From Bacteroides sp. Marseille-P3684 (GTDB taxonomy: Bacteria > Bacteroidota > Bacteroidia > Bacteroidales > Bacteroidaceae), in NCBI RefSeq assembly GCF_900291465.1, contig NZ_LT985808.1, forward strand, positions 1,768,408-1,832,407: DNA of 64,000 nt. The letters run 5' to 3'. The notes beneath the pieces are model-generated. The model searched no databases. It saw only the letters and a list, made by a program, of their open reading frames with translations, and had not been told where the DNA came from. Below are positions 37,825 to 46,933 of the stretch, piece by piece (the stretch's first letter is position 1; each line of letters begins with the position of its first letter). The translations under genes were made by a program, and so were the position numbers.

Positions 37825-40023
37825 ATGAGTACTATGAAACGATTGAAGATGATGGCAATGGCCCTAATGATGGGAGCCTCTGCCCTGGCGCAGGTCCCTG
37901 CGTATCTGGATGACTCACAACCGCTCGAAGTGAGGGTGCAGGATGCGCTGAGCCGCATGACGACACACGAGAAAATACAGCTTCTGCATGCACAGAGCAA
38001 ATTCACTTCGGCAGGAGTGCCCCGTTTGGGTATCCGTCAGCTGAACATGGACGACGGACCTCACGGGGTACGTGAAGAGTTGGAATGGAACACGTGGAAG
38101 CCGGCGCGGTGGACCAATGACTCGGTGGTAGCGTTCCCGTCGCTGACGTGCCTCGCTGCCACATGGAACCCGGAGCTGTCGGCAGTCTATGGCAATGCAG
38201 TGAGCGAGGAGTTTGCCTTCCGGGGCAAGGACGTGATGCTGGGCCCCGGCGTGAACATGGCACGTACACCGCTCAACGGACGCAACTTTGAATACATGGG
38301 GGAGGACCCGTACCTGGCAGGACACATGATTGTGCCTTACATCCGGAGTGCGCAGGCAAACGGGGTAGCGTGCTGCCTCAAGCATTTCGCATTGAATAAT
38401 CAGGAGATTGACCGCTTTGCCGTCAATGTCAATGTGGACGAGCGTACGCTGCATGAAATCTACCTGCCGGCATTCAAGGCTGCGGTGCAGGAAGGCGGCG
38501 TGTGGACGGTGATGCCGTCGTATCCTCTTTGGAACGGGATACATTGCTGTCAGAATGACTCGTTGCTGAACGGCATCCTGAAACGCGACTGGGGCTTTGA
38601 CGGAGCAACCATCAGCGATTGGGGCGGCACGACGGACACCTGGCAGGCGGCTACCGGCGGACTGGACATCGAGATGGGAACCTTCACCGACGGGAAGGTG
38701 AAGGAGGCAGAGTTCGGTTACGACGACTATTACCTGGCAGACAAGTTCGAGAAGCTGATTGATGAAGGCAAGATACCGATGTCGGTACTTGACGACAAGG
38801 CTACGCGAGTCCTGCGTACGATTTTCCGAACGTCGATGAATCGACAGAAGGTCATTGGCTCACTGTGTTCCGAGGCGCACTATGATGCCTGTCTGCGGAT
38901 TGGTGAGGAAGGTATCGTGTTGCTGAAAAATGCGGAGGACATGCTGCCCTTGGATTTCAATCGGTATGAGCGTATCCTGGTGGTGGGCGAGAATGCCGTG
39001 CGTTCCCTGACGAAGGGAGGCGGTTCTTCGGAACTGAAGACCCTGCACGACTGGTCTCCGTTGGAGAGTCTGCAAAAACGGTTTGGAGCAAAGATTGATT
39101 ATGCCCAAGGCTACAGTTCGGGCAGAGCCATGTATGACAAGGTAGACCCGGTGGACCCGGCGTTGAGCCGTCAGCTGAAGGCAGAGGCGCTGGAGAAGGC
39201 CCGTCAGGCAGACCTCATCCTCTTCATTGGCGGCATGAACAAGAACTGCCGGCAGGATTGTGAAAACTCCGACCGGGAGAACTACCACCTGTCTTTCGGA
39301 CAAGATGAGCTGATTCAGGAACTGGCAGCCATCCAGAAGAACATCATTGTATGTACCTTTGGCGGCAATGCATTTGCGACCCCTTGGATTGACGAGGTGA
39401 AAGGATTTGTCCATGCCTGGTACCTGGGTTCCATGGCAGGAGAAGCCCTGGTCCGTGTGCTCGATGGTACGGTGAACCCCAGTGGCAAACTGCCCGTCAC
39501 TTTTGCCAGACGTCTCGAAGACTATCCTTTTATGGAATATGGAGCGGAAGCCTATCCGGGCGTAAATAAGCAGGTTTACTATAAGGAAGGCATCTTCATG
39601 GGTTACCGTCACTTTGACACTCGCAAGGTGAAACCGCAGTTCCCTTTCGGCTACGGATTGAGTTATACGACGTTTGAGTATGGCAAGTCACGCCTCTCCT
39701 CCAAGACCCTTTCGGATGGCAAGATTGTCCTGTCCGTGGACATCACCAATACAGGCAACCGTGCCGGTAAAGAGACGGTGCAGTTGTACATCGGACAGCG
39801 CAAACCCTCGGAAGTACGTCCTGTCAAAGAGCTGAAAGCCTTTGAGAAGGTCGAGTTGCAGCCCGGTGAGACGCGGACCGTCGAGTTCTCCATTGACCGG
39901 TCGATGCTGTCCTTCTTCTCGGCAAAGAGCCATGACTGGGTGGTAGAGCCTGGACGTTTCGATGCCTATGTCTGTGCTTCCTCAGCCGATGTACGCGGAC
40001 AGGCGGACTTCCGGGTAGAGTAA
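37825..40023 (+). CDS. GH3 beta-glucosidase-type glycoside hydrolase
   Basis: 732 residues with a signal peptide (MALMMGASALAQ). Barrel domain: LNMDDGPHGVREE, GRNFEYMGEDPYLAG, CCLKHFALNNQE, and the nucleophile Asp 265 in ATISDWGGTTDT. A second alpha/beta domain (LFIGGMNKNCRQDCENSDRE) and a fibronectin type III-like C-terminus (FPFGYGLSYTTFEYG, GKETVQLYI) complete the usual architecture. Beta-glucosidase is the most probable activity; beta-xylosidase is possible. Last gene of the operon, 4 bp after GH2; a dyad at 40035-40101 may end transcription. Confidence 0.92.
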   Translation: MSTMKRLKMMAMALMMGASALAQVPAYLDDSQPLEVRVQDALSRMTTHEKIQLLHAQSKFTSAGVPRLGIRQLNMDDGPHGVREELEWNTWKPARWTNDSVVAFPSLTCLAATWNPELSAVYGNAVSEEFAFRGKDVMLGPGVNMARTPLNGRNFEYMGEDPYLAGHMIVPYIRSAQANGVACCLKHFALNNQEIDRFAVNVNVDERTLHEIYLPAFKAAVQEGGVWTVMPSYPLWNGIHCCQNDSLLNGILKRDWGFDGATISDWGGTTDTWQAATGGLDIEMGTFTDGKVKEAEFGYDDYYLADKFEKLIDEGKIPMSVLDDKATRVLRTIFRTSMNRQKVIGSLCSEAHYDACLRIGEEGIVLLKNAEDMLPLDFNRYERILVVGENAVRSLTKGGGSSELKTLHDWSPLESLQKRFGAKIDYAQGYSSGRAMYDKVDPVDPALSRQLKAEALEKARQADLILFIGGMNKNCRQDCENSDRENYHLSFGQDELIQELAAIQKNIIVCTFGGNAFATPWIDEVKGFVHAWYLGSMAGEALVRVLDGTVNPSGKLPVTFARRLEDYPFMEYGAEAYPGVNKQVYYKEGIFMGYRHFDTRKVKPQFPFGYGLSYTTFEYGKSRLSSKTLSDGKIVLSVDITNTGNRAGKETVQLYIGQRKPSEVRPVKELKAFEKVELQPGETRTVEFSIDRSMLSFFSAKSHDWVVEPGRFDAYVCASSADVRGQADFRVE

Positions 40024-40034
40024 GGTAACTTCCC

Positions 40035-40101
40035 AATCGCATCAGACTTCGGGAGTTCTGTGTTTGCAACCAGGCAGGACATCGAGTAGTCTGGTGCGAT
40101 T
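40035..40101 (+). terminator. Long-loop inverted repeat after GH3
   Basis: AATCGCATCAGACT (40035-40048) pairs with AGTCTGGTGCGATT (40088-40101), one wobble, with a 39-nt loop, then TTGGG. It could be a terminator or the edge of the AT-rich island that follows. Confidence 0.4.
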
Positions 40102-40258
40102 TTGGGTTAAGAAGTCATTCGGAAAGCGAAAGACAGCGGAGAATTCAGGAGTGATACGGACGTGAAGAAAGCGGCGGTCCTGTTCCGGCAGATGTTTTTC
40201 GGGCTGTCTTACGAGCAAGCGTTCCTGAACGGTCGTTCAGAAGTGAATGCTTTTATCT
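40102..40258 (+). other. Island entry, no intact gene
   Basis: No gene is supported. A short open stretch from about 40162 (VKKAAVLFRQMFFGLSYEQA in translation) has no start and no recognisable family; it may be a decayed fragment. Confidence 0.3.
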
Positions 40259-40291
40259 TATCTTTGTGCGCATGGAGCAAAACTCTGCGAC

Positions 40292-40369
40292 ATGGATAAG
40301 GCTCAGCAACAACAGGGTCGCATCGTTCTTTTCAAGGAAGAAAAGGATGGTACAGCTATTAGAGATTAG
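40292..40369 (+). pseudogene. 25-codon fragment resembling a RhuM-type N-terminus
   Basis: A TATCTTTG -7 box (40259-40266) is followed by an ATG at 40292 and only 25 codons (MDKAQQQQGRIVLFKEEKDG, then TAIRD). The sequence is like the first residues of RhuM-type proteins of Bacteroidetes, which usually run on for 300 or more residues. If so, this is a truncated remnant with its promoter intact. The family call is by eye from a very short stretch. Confidence 0.3.
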
Positions 40370-40466
40370 GAAACACACCTGCCGGGTGTCGGTTATCGAA
40401 ATATCCTACACCTAAAGGTGCATTTATTAATACATTATCGTCAATTATTAAAAATATAATCAAGCC

Positions 40467-40742
40467 GTGATATATAATAAATCTTTTACAGTCGTTTTAG
40501 ATGATTTATCAGAGTATATAGATACCCATGATAAGCTTCTGCTCAAAGAAGATATGCTTCAATTAGCATATAAAAATTATATCATTGATGTTGGATTTTA
40601 CTCTAAAGGATTTATTCTATATGTGATACAAGACCACAATTGGGATATCCCTATAAGAAAAGAGTTTATCCAAGAGAATGATATTATAAATAGAATAAAC
40701 AAGGCTTGTATTGAAGTCTTATCTATTCGTAATGAACGATAA
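40467..40742 (+). CDS. Small cytoplasmic protein of unknown family, orphan-immunity-like
   Basis: 91 residues, no signal peptide, no membrane helix. It is acidic and rich in Ile, Asn and Lys (SFTVVLDDLSEYIDTHDK, NWDIPIRKEFIQENDIINR) and made of AT-rich codons unlike the genes around it. I do not recognise a family. The size, composition and placement in an island beside tRNA-Ser resemble unpaired immunity genes against interbacterial toxins; this is only a suggestion. The ankyrin-repeat gene follows after 75 bp. Confidence 0.6.
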   Translation: MIYNKSFTVVLDDLSEYIDTHDKLLLKEDMLQLAYKNYIIDVGFYSKGFILYVIQDHNWDIPIRKEFIQENDIINRINKACIEVLSIRNER

Positions 40743-40817
40743 CAAGGTCGAGATAACAGCTTAACGCTGTTCCTCCCCCAAACCATTAGCATTAATGTGC
40801 GACTTAAAAAAGTAAAT

Positions 40818-41438
40818 ATGAAGATAATAAATTGGACATTACTTTTTCTTGCAACGTTTTTTTGTTGCTTTGATAGCGTGAAAGCAAGCACATTGCTGCA
40901 AGATACTATACGGGATGTAACCTATCAACTTTATCCGTTGGGGGTTGCCTGCCGTGATAATGATATGGCAACCATAAAACGGTTGCTGGCAGCAAAAGAT
41001 GAACCTATGGCAATGGGTAACGATTTTTATGAGTTTGACATATTCTATACGGCAATTTACTTTGACAAAGAGGATGTACTGACGTATGCTCTTACCAGGT
41101 ATAAGGACATTAATAACAGATTATATAGTGACGAATACGGGCTGACGCTCCTGACATACGCCTGTAAATTGTCTAATGTGAAGTTAGCCCGCATATTGCT
41201 GGAGCATGGCATTGATGTAAACGGTTACCAAAGTCCATACGATATATACAACGTATATCCGATTATGGAAGCCATTGCCAATAATAACATTGAACTGGTA
41301 AAGTTGCTTTTAGAATATCATGCAGATCTTAATATAAAAGATAGTAACGGCAACACCCCTCTTGCTTTAGCTAAGGAAACAGGTGCTAAAGAGGTAGAAG
41401 ATTTACTTTTACAATGGATGAAATTCCCAGGAAAATAA
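40818..41438 (+). CDS. Secreted ankyrin-repeat protein
   Basis: 206 residues from the ATG at 40818, with a signal peptide (WTLLFLATFFCCFDSVKA). At least three ankyrin units follow: LTLLTYACKLSNVKLARILLEHGIDVNG, then PIMEAIANNNIELVKLLLEYHADLNIKD and NTPLALAKETGAKEVEDLLL. Such repeats bind other proteins. Codon use is AT-rich like the preceding gene, pointing to joint acquisition. Exported ankyrin proteins occur next to toxins or as protectors in other bacteria; no toxin is seen here. A GTG at 40797 would precede the signal peptide and is less likely. Confidence 0.8.
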   Translation: MKIINWTLLFLATFFCCFDSVKASTLLQDTIRDVTYQLYPLGVACRDNDMATIKRLLAAKDEPMAMGNDFYEFDIFYTAIYFDKEDVLTYALTRYKDINNRLYSDEYGLTLLTYACKLSNVKLARILLEHGIDVNGYQSPYDIYNVYPIMEAIANNNIELVKLLLEYHADLNIKDSNGNTPLALAKETGAKEVEDLLLQWMKFPGK

Positions 41439-41473
41439 ACTGAGCCCTCGCTTGGGAGGCTTATTGTCTGTTA

Positions 41474-41508
41474 CAAAAAGAGCCTGAGTTTCTAAAACTC
41501 AGGCTCTT
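41474..41508 (-). terminator. Terminator of tRNA-Ser
   Basis: On the minus strand AAGAGCCTGAGTT pairs with AACTCAGGCTCTT around a short loop and is followed by TTTTTG. It lies just past the tRNA 3' end. Confidence 0.88.
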
Positions 41509-41513
41509 ATCAG

Positions 41514-41598
41514 CGGAGAGACAGGGATTCGAACCCCGGGTACCTCTCGGTACAACGGTTTTCAAGACCGCCGCAATCGACCACTCTGCCACCTCTCC
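41514..41598 (-). tRNA. tRNA-Ser (anticodon UGA)
   Basis: 85 nt. Acceptor arm GGAGAGG pairs with TCTCTCC (one G-T) and the discriminator is G, as in serine tRNAs. Anticodon loop CTTGAAA (anticodon TGA) within GCGGTCTTGAAAACCG; long variable arm (TACCGAGAGGTA) and T-loop GGTTCGAATCC. CCA is not encoded. The AT-rich island lies immediately on its 3' side, consistent with use of the tRNA as an integration point, though no integrase or repeated tRNA end is seen. Confidence 0.95.
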
Positions 41599-41636
41599 AA
41601 ACTCCTTTGCAGAAGTACTTCCTTTCAAAAGCGTTG

Positions 41637-41667
41637 CAAAGGTAACGCTTTTTTTGAATACTGCAAA
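41637..41667 (-). promoter_or_regulatory. Promoter of tRNA-Ser
   Basis: On the minus strand TTTG (41667-41664), 19 bp, TACCTTTG (41644-41637): exact consensus, about 39 bp before the tRNA 5' end. Confidence 0.8.
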
Positions 41668-41750
41668 GGTTTGGCGTAAAAAATGTGCAAGGAAGTGCCT
41701 TTTTCCGTCAAAAGGCTTTATCTTTGTCATCATTCATAATCTCAAATACG

Positions 41751-44402
41751 ATGAAAACAACGTTTCAGATTCATTATCGTACGGTCTGGGGAGAAAGCCT
41801 GAAGGTCGTTCTGCCTGACAGGAACGTCGACCTGCATACAGATGACGGTTCGCTTTGGACCGGGGATGCAGAGCTTCCGAAGGGAGGCAAGCCTATACCT
41901 TATTATTATTGTGTGTTTGCCGGCGGACATTGCACACGCCGGGAGTGGCATCTGGCGCCTCATTACCTGATGCCCGGTGTGGCAAAGACCTGCCGGGTGT
42001 TTGATGACTGGCGCGACATCCCGTCGGATGCCTATTTTTTCACCTCGGCATTCGTTGCCCGTCAGGGAGAGGTTGAGGAGAAAGTCATGCTTCCCGGTGG
42101 GACAAAGCAGGTGGTCTTCCGTGCCACTTGTCCCATGTTGCCGGCTCCCGGGTGGCGGATGAAACTGGTCGGTAGTCACCGAGTGCTGGGAGCCTGGGAG
42201 GTATGCCGTGCCGTGGAGATGCACCAGTTGGCCCCTCATCTGTGGGTGGCTGCTGTCCCGGCAGACGAACTGACCGTGCCTTTTGAGTACAAGTTCATTC
42301 TGGTCAGTCCGGAGGGCGAAGTGCATTGGGAGCAGGGCAACAATCATCAGTGGCAATATTTGCCGGGACAGGGGGAAGGCTTGGTCCTGCCCGAGTCCGA
42401 AATACCGTTCGACTTGCCGCTCCTCCGCCTGGCGGGAACGGCGATACCAGTCTTTTCACTCCGTTCGGAACAGAGCTTCGGAGTAGGGGACTTCGGCGAT
42501 CTGAAACGTTTGGTCGATTGGGCGGTACTGACCCATCAGCAGGCCATCCAGATACTTCCTATCAATGACACCACCATGACTCACCGGTGGACAGACTCTT
42601 ATCCTTACAAAGCCATTTCCATCTATGCGCTTCACCCGATGTTCATTGACCTGAATCAGCTGGGCAAGCTGGCGGATGCCGGAAAGAATGCCGGGTTCGA
42701 GCAGTTGCGTGTCGAGCTGAATGCATTGCCCGATGTGGACTACGAACGGGTAAACCAGGCGAAGTGGGAGTACGTTCGTCTGAAGTTTGCGGAAGAGGGG
42801 GCAGCGATCCTGAAGACAGAGGCTTACCGGAAGTTCTTTGCCGACAACGAAGACTGGTTGCGTCCCTATGCGGCATTCTGCTACCTGCGTGACAAGTTCG
42901 GGACGCCCGATTTCTCGGAATGGGGAGATTATGCCGTCTATAGTCGGAAAGCCATCGAGAAGTTGGCGGCTCCCGGCAGTGCCGCTCATGATGAGATTGC
43001 CCTCATTTACTACATGCAGTACCAGCTCCACTGCCAGTTGCTGAATGTGAGCGATTATGCACGTTCGCACGGTGTCATTCTGAAGGGCGACATTCCCATC
43101 GGAGTCAGCCGGGTCAGTGTGGAGGCATGGACGGAACCGCATTACTTCCACCTGAACGGACAGGCAGGTGCGCCGCCTGACCCCTTCTCGGTGAACGGAC
43201 AGAACTGGGGACTCCCTACGTATGACTGGGAGCGGATGGCACAGGACGGCTATCGTTGGTGGGTGCGCCGGTTTAGCAAGATGGCGGAATACTTCACGGC
43301 ATACCGCATCGACCACGTCCTGGGATTCTTCCGTATCTGGGAAATTCCTTCGCATGCCGTGCACGGGCTTTTGGGACACTTCGTCCCGGCACTCCCGCTT
43401 TCGCCGCAGGAGATTGAGAGCTTCGGACTGCCTTTCCGTGAAGACTTCTATACGAAACCTTACATCGACGACGAGCTGCTGAACCGGACGTTCGGCAATG
43501 ATGCCGTCATCGTGAAGGAAGAGTTTGTCCATCCCAGCTGGGACGGGCGGTATGAGCTGTATCCCGAGTATGCCACCCAACGTCAGGTAGAGGCATATTT
43601 TGCCGGGAAGGAGGATGCCCGCAGTCTGCGTCTGCGTGACGGACTGTACGCCCTGATCAGCAACGTGCTTTTCATTCGCGACACGTACCAGCCGAACCGT
43701 TTCCATCCGCGCATCCAGGCACAGGACGACTATTTCTACAGCCGTCTCAACCGCTATGAGAAGGGCGCCTTTGCACGGCTGCACCATCATTTCTACTACG
43801 AACGTCACAACGACTTCTGGTATCACGAGGCGATGAAGAAGCTGCCGCTGCTGACACAGTGCACCCCGATGCTTTCCTGTGCGGAGGACTTGGGAATGAT
43901 TCCGGCATGTGTGCCCTGGGTGATGGAGCAGCTGCGCATCTTGAGCCTGGAGATTGAACGGATGCCGAAGACTCCCGGCTTGGCCTTTGCCGATGTGCCG
44001 CATTATCCCTACAGCTCCGTCTGCACGGTGTCGACCCATGACATGACAACCTTGCGGGGGTGGTGGCGTGAGACGCCTGCCCTGACGGATGACTATTGGC
44101 ACTGGGTGCTGCAACGTCAGGGCTCTGCCCCGTCGGATGTGGATGGGGCGACGTGCGAGGCTATCCTGAGACGTCAGCTGGCTTCCCCGTCGATGCTGTG
44201 CATCCTGAGCTGGCAGGACTGGATGTCGACCGACGAACAGTTGCGCTGTCCGGATGTGGAGCGCGAACGCATCAATGTGCCTGCCAACCCGCTCAACTAC
44301 TGGCACTACCGCATGCACCTGACGTTGGAAGAGCTGATGCAGGCTGATGAGCTGAATGCACGCATCCGTCGGATGATCGACGAGTCGGGCAGAAGCTGCT
44401 GA
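41751..44402 (+). CDS. malQ: 4-alpha-glucanotransferase (GH77) with N-terminal starch-binding modules
   Basis: 883 residues from the ATG at 41751. The first 240 residues hold two CBM20-like modules ([46 protein letters not shown]). The GH77 barrel follows: [17 protein letters not shown], catalytic Asp in [16 protein letters not shown], Glu in CAEDLGMIP and Asp in [12 protein letters not shown]. It disproportionates maltodextrins in the cytoplasm during starch or glycogen use. A -7 element, TATCTTTG, lies at 41719-41726 and puts transcription start close to the chosen ATG; the upstream in-frame start at 41685 is excluded by it. No signal peptide. Confidence 0.95.
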   Translation: MKTTFQIHYRTVWGESLKVVLPDRNVDLHTDDGSLWTGDAELPKGGKPIPYYYCVFAGGHCTRREWHLAPHYLMPGVAKTCRVFDDWRDIPSDAYFFTSAFVARQGEVEEKVMLPGGTKQVVFRATCPMLPAPGWRMKLVGSHRVLGAWEVCRAVEMHQLAPHLWVAAVPADELTVPFEYKFILVSPEGEVHWEQGNNHQWQYLPGQGEGLVLPESEIPFDLPLLRLAGTAIPVFSLRSEQSFGVGDFGDLKRLVDWAVLTHQQAIQILPINDTTMTHRWTDSYPYKAISIYALHPMFIDLNQLGKLADAGKNAGFEQLRVELNALPDVDYERVNQAKWEYVRLKFAEEGAAILKTEAYRKFFADNEDWLRPYAAFCYLRDKFGTPDFSEWGDYAVYSRKAIEKLAAPGSAAHDEIALIYYMQYQLHCQLLNVSDYARSHGVILKGDIPIGVSRVSVEAWTEPHYFHLNGQAGAPPDPFSVNGQNWGLPTYDWERMAQDGYRWWVRRFSKMAEYFTAYRIDHVLGFFRIWEIPSHAVHGLLGHFVPALPLSPQEIESFGLPFREDFYTKPYIDDELLNRTFGNDAVIVKEEFVHPSWDGRYELYPEYATQRQVEAYFAGKEDARSLRLRDGLYALISNVLFIRDTYQPNRFHPRIQAQDDYFYSRLNRYEKGAFARLHHHFYYERHNDFWYHEAMKKLPLLTQCTPMLSCAEDLGMIPACVPWVMEQLRILSLEIERMPKTPGLAFADVPHYPYSSVCTVSTHDMTTLRGWWRETPALTDDYWHWVLQRQGSAPSDVDGATCEAILRRQLASPSMLCILSWQDWMSTDEQLRCPDVERERINVPANPLNYWHYRMHLTLEELMQADELNARIRRMIDESGRSC

Positions 44403-44437
44403 CGTGGAATAGGTCCGAGAGAGAGGACTACAGACTG

Positions 44438-44496
44438 AAGACGCCGGTAACACGCTTCCCTTTGCAAAGGCAATCGGATCGTGTTACCGGCGTCTT
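44438..44496. terminator. Bidirectional terminator between malQ and pncB
   Basis: AAGACGCCGGTAACACG pairs perfectly with CGTGTTACCGGCGTCTT around a 25-nt loop, between convergent genes. Confidence 0.88.
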
Positions 44497-44527
44497 GTTG
44501 TATCCGGACGGTGTGTGCGGCAGTGGG

Positions 44528-45694
44528 TTACTTCAGTCCCAGTTCGTAGAGGCAGGCTTCCGTTTCCTGGTCGCTGCCCATGTGCTTGCCCAGGTCATCG
44601 GAGAGCTTGACACACTCTTTCCACGGCTGGTTGACATTCATCTTGCAGCGGGCGAGCTTCATCACGATGTTGGAAGGTTTGTAGCCCGTGTCGTTGGTGA
44701 GGTTGGTGCCGATGCCGAACGAGCAGCGTATCTTGCCGCGGCAGTAGTCCTGTATCTGGAGTGCCTTGTCAAAGTCGAGGGCGTTGCTGAAGATGATGGT
44801 CTTGGTCGTCGGGTCGACTCCCAGCTCGCGGTAACGGGCAATGAGGCGGTCGGTGAAGAGGAATTCGTCACCGGAATCGCAGCGGACGCCGTCGAAGAGC
44901 TTGGCCTGCTTGCGGCTGATGTTGCTCAGGAAGATGTCTGACGTATAGGTGTCCGACAGGGCAGTGCCCAGGTCGCCGTCGTAGACATTGACCCAGTTCT
45001 CGAGTGCCATGTAGTTGGCATGTTTGTAGCCGAACTGTGCGCCGTGGAACATGAACCATTCGTGGGGATGCGTCCCCAGCGGTTTCATGTTGTATTTCAT
45101 GGCGAAGTAGCAGTTGGAGGTTCCGGCGCAGTAGTGCGCATTTTCGTTGAGGTAGCTGATGACGGCGTCCTGCACGTTGAAGGAGAAGCGACGCCGTGTC
45201 CCGAATTCCGAGAAGGTGAGTTTGTGCTCGTCCGAGAGCTGCACCTTTTCTGCCAGTTTGGAGCAGATTTGTTCCATGTTGGCTACGTTGCCGAAGAACC
45301 GGTTGCGCAGTTCGGAGATGATGGCGAGCAGAGGGACTTCATAGAGGGTTACCTTATACATGAAGTCGCTCACCTCTACGTGCAGGTGATGTTGCTCATC
45401 CCGTTCAATGCGGATTTTCTCCGGGTCGAAGTGGAACGACGAAAGCCATTCCCAGTAGAACGGGGGAAGGAAACGACAGGCGCCCGACATGAACCGGATT
45501 TCTCCGGTAGTGAGACGGAGGCTGCTCATGGCTTTCACTTCTTCCTTCAGGGCTTCGACGAATGCGTCGGGATATTCCGTTTCATCCCGGTCCTTGAACG
45601 TGAAGGTTCCCATGGCGTACGGGAACAGTTTGATATAAGCGTACGAGGTCGTAAACTTATACAGGTCGGTATCTAGTATACTCTTGATAATCAT
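44528..45694 (-). CDS. pncB: Nicotinate phosphoribosyltransferase
   Basis: 388 residues from the ATG at 45694 (MIIKSILDTDLYKFTTSYAY). Typical blocks: GTFTFKDRDETEYP, EFGTRRRFSFNVQDAVISYL, GTSNCYFAMKYNMKPLGTHPHEWFM and the phosphoribosyl-binding FDGVRCDSGDEF, IFSNALDFDKAL and SFGIGTNLTND. It converts nicotinate and PRPP to nicotinate mononucleotide in NAD salvage, with ATP use. A TTG six codons upstream is in frame but weaker. A TAATTTTG box lies on the minus strand at 45736-45729. Transcribed alone. Confidence 0.96.
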   Translation of the reverse strand: MIIKSILDTDLYKFTTSYAYIKLFPYAMGTFTFKDRDETEYPDAFVEALKEEVKAMSSLRLTTGEIRFMSGACRFLPPFYWEWLSSFHFDPEKIRIERDEQHHLHVEVSDFMYKVTLYEVPLLAIISELRNRFFGNVANMEQICSKLAEKVQLSDEHKLTFSEFGTRRRFSFNVQDAVISYLNENAHYCAGTSNCYFAMKYNMKPLGTHPHEWFMFHGAQFGYKHANYMALENWVNVYDGDLGTALSDTYTSDIFLSNISRKQAKLFDGVRCDSGDEFLFTDRLIARYRELGVDPTTKTIIFSNALDFDKALQIQDYCRGKIRCSFGIGTNLTNDTGYKPSNIVMKLARCKMNVNQPWKECVKLSDDLGKHMGSDQETEACLYELGLK

Positions 45695-45812
45695 AGTCAG
45701 CGTGTTTGACAAATAGGATGTATGCGGACAAAATTACTGTTTGTTTTTCAAATGCTGACTGAAATGCGGGGCTTTTTCTGTTTTTCCGGCTGTTTTTGTC
45801 CGTGAAAGAAGA

Positions 45813-45880
45813 CGGGAGACATCCGGGTACGGCTGGGAACGGAGGGATTCTCCGTCCTGTCTGTACGCGGGTGTCTCCCG
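45813..45880 (-). terminator. Hairpin after ribB
   Basis: CGGGAGACATCCG pairs with CGGGTGTCTCCCG (one wobble) with a 42-nt loop, 10 bp past the ribB stop. No T-run follows on the minus strand, so termination is only likely. Confidence 0.45.
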
Positions 45881-45889
45881 GTTTTATGT

Positions 45890-46525
45890 TCAGCAGTTGT
45901 TGCGCTGACGGTAGGCAATCAGGTCGGCAATCGAGATGACTTTCAGGCCGAAGCGTCCGGCAATCTCCAGCAGCTGAGGCAGACGTGCCATGGTCCCGTC
46001 GGCGTTCATGACTTCAATCAGGGCTCCGGCAGGACGCAGACCGGCAAGGCGTGCCAGGTCGATGGCGGCTTCGGTGTGTCCGTCACGTCCCAACACACCC
46101 CGTTCGTTGGCATAGAGGGGGCAGATGTGTCCGGGACGTCCGAAATCATCCGCCTGAAAGGCAGGGTCGCTCAGGGCGCGGATGGTGGCTGCACGGTCGT
46201 GGGCAGAGACACCGGTCGTGCAGTCGTGTCCCAGCAAATCGGCGGTGACGGTAAACGGGGTACCCAGCAGCGAGGTGTTCCGTTGTGTCATGGGCTCCAG
46301 CTCCAGTTCGCGGCAACGTTCCTGGGTCAGAGGGGCGCAGAGCACACCGCGTCCCTGGGTGATCATGAAGTTGACGATTTCCGGTGTCACCTTCTCGGCT
46401 GCCACGATGAAGTCGCCTTCGTTCTCGCGGTCCTCGTCATCGACCACTATGATTACTTTTCCGGCCTTGATTTCCTCAATGCCTTCTTCAATTGTGCTTA
46501 GTCCAGTTTGTTTGTTCATCATCAT
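45890..46525 (-). CDS. ribB: 3,4-dihydroxy-2-butanone-4-phosphate synthase (stand-alone RibB)
   Basis: 211 residues from the first of three adjacent ATGs at 46525. The signature [16 protein letters not shown] (metal and substrate acids), [55 protein letters not shown] are all present. It makes the four-carbon riboflavin precursor from ribulose 5-phosphate. The usual C-terminal GTP cyclohydrolase II (RibA) half of RibBA is absent; the frame ends normally. A TATCTTTG box lies on the minus strand at 46551-46544 and rules out the upstream in-frame start at 46564. No FMN riboswitch is apparent. Confidence 0.93.
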   Translation of the reverse strand: MMMNKQTGLSTIEEGIEEIKAGKVIIVVDDEDRENEGDFIVAAEKVTPEIVNFMITQGRGVLCAPLTQERCRELELEPMTQRNTSLLGTPFTVTADLLGHDCTTGVSAHDRAATIRALSDPAFQADDFGRPGHICPLYANERGVLGRDGHTEAAIDLARLAGLRPAGALIEVMNADGTMARLPQLLEIAGRFGLKVISIADLIAYRQRNNC

Positions 46526-46551
46526 TAAAAATAGAGTTCGGCACAAAGATA

Positions 46552-46933
46552 CGCAGTTTTCCATGATATCCGCGAAGAAACGGACAGGCTTAGCATAATT
46601 ATGTACAATAAATGTTACCGTCCGGTGCAGGGCGGTCCGTCCTTCGTCTGTCGGGACGACAAGAGGTTGTCGGTAAATCGAAAAGTGACGGATTGAAATG
46701 AAAGTTTGATTAAATGCTTTCTGTTTATCTTTAATAGATGCTTGTTTTGTGATGACTGTAAGAAGGTGCGCTTCGAACGGAATAAAAAGGGACTATCTGT
46801 ATGACTTTCGGGAGAGGATACCTACTTTTGTAACCAAACGCAAGGAAACTGATGGACTTTACTTGCATATTGATGGATATGTCGGGGAAAGGATGACATC
46901 AGTGAATGTTTAACTCGAAAGAATGCAGACGTT
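46552..46933 (+). other. Gap between ribB and dapF, no gene called
   Basis: About 380 bp. A -7 box TACTTTTG (46823-46830) points toward dapF, about 100 bp upstream, with no clear -33 partner. A 53-codon frame starting at 46752 ([20 protein letters not shown]) has no family or context support and is not called. No repeat array is seen here. Confidence 0.4.

Noticed and set aside
40102-41600. Integrated mobile element with integrase at tRNA-Ser
   Set aside because: No integrase, transposase or duplicated tRNA 3' end can be seen within the window; only composition and position suggest transfer.
42456-44453. 665-codon frame opposite malQ
   Set aside because: Shadow of malQ; composition and lack of motifs fit an antisense artefact.
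46752-46913. 53-codon plus-strand frame before dapF
   Set aside because: Overlaps the likely promoter region of dapF; no family similarity, signal peptide or conservation evidence.
46526-46933. FMN riboswitch upstream of ribB
   Set aside because: The leader between the -7 box and the ATG is only some 20 bases long, too short, and no conserved riboswitch words are present.
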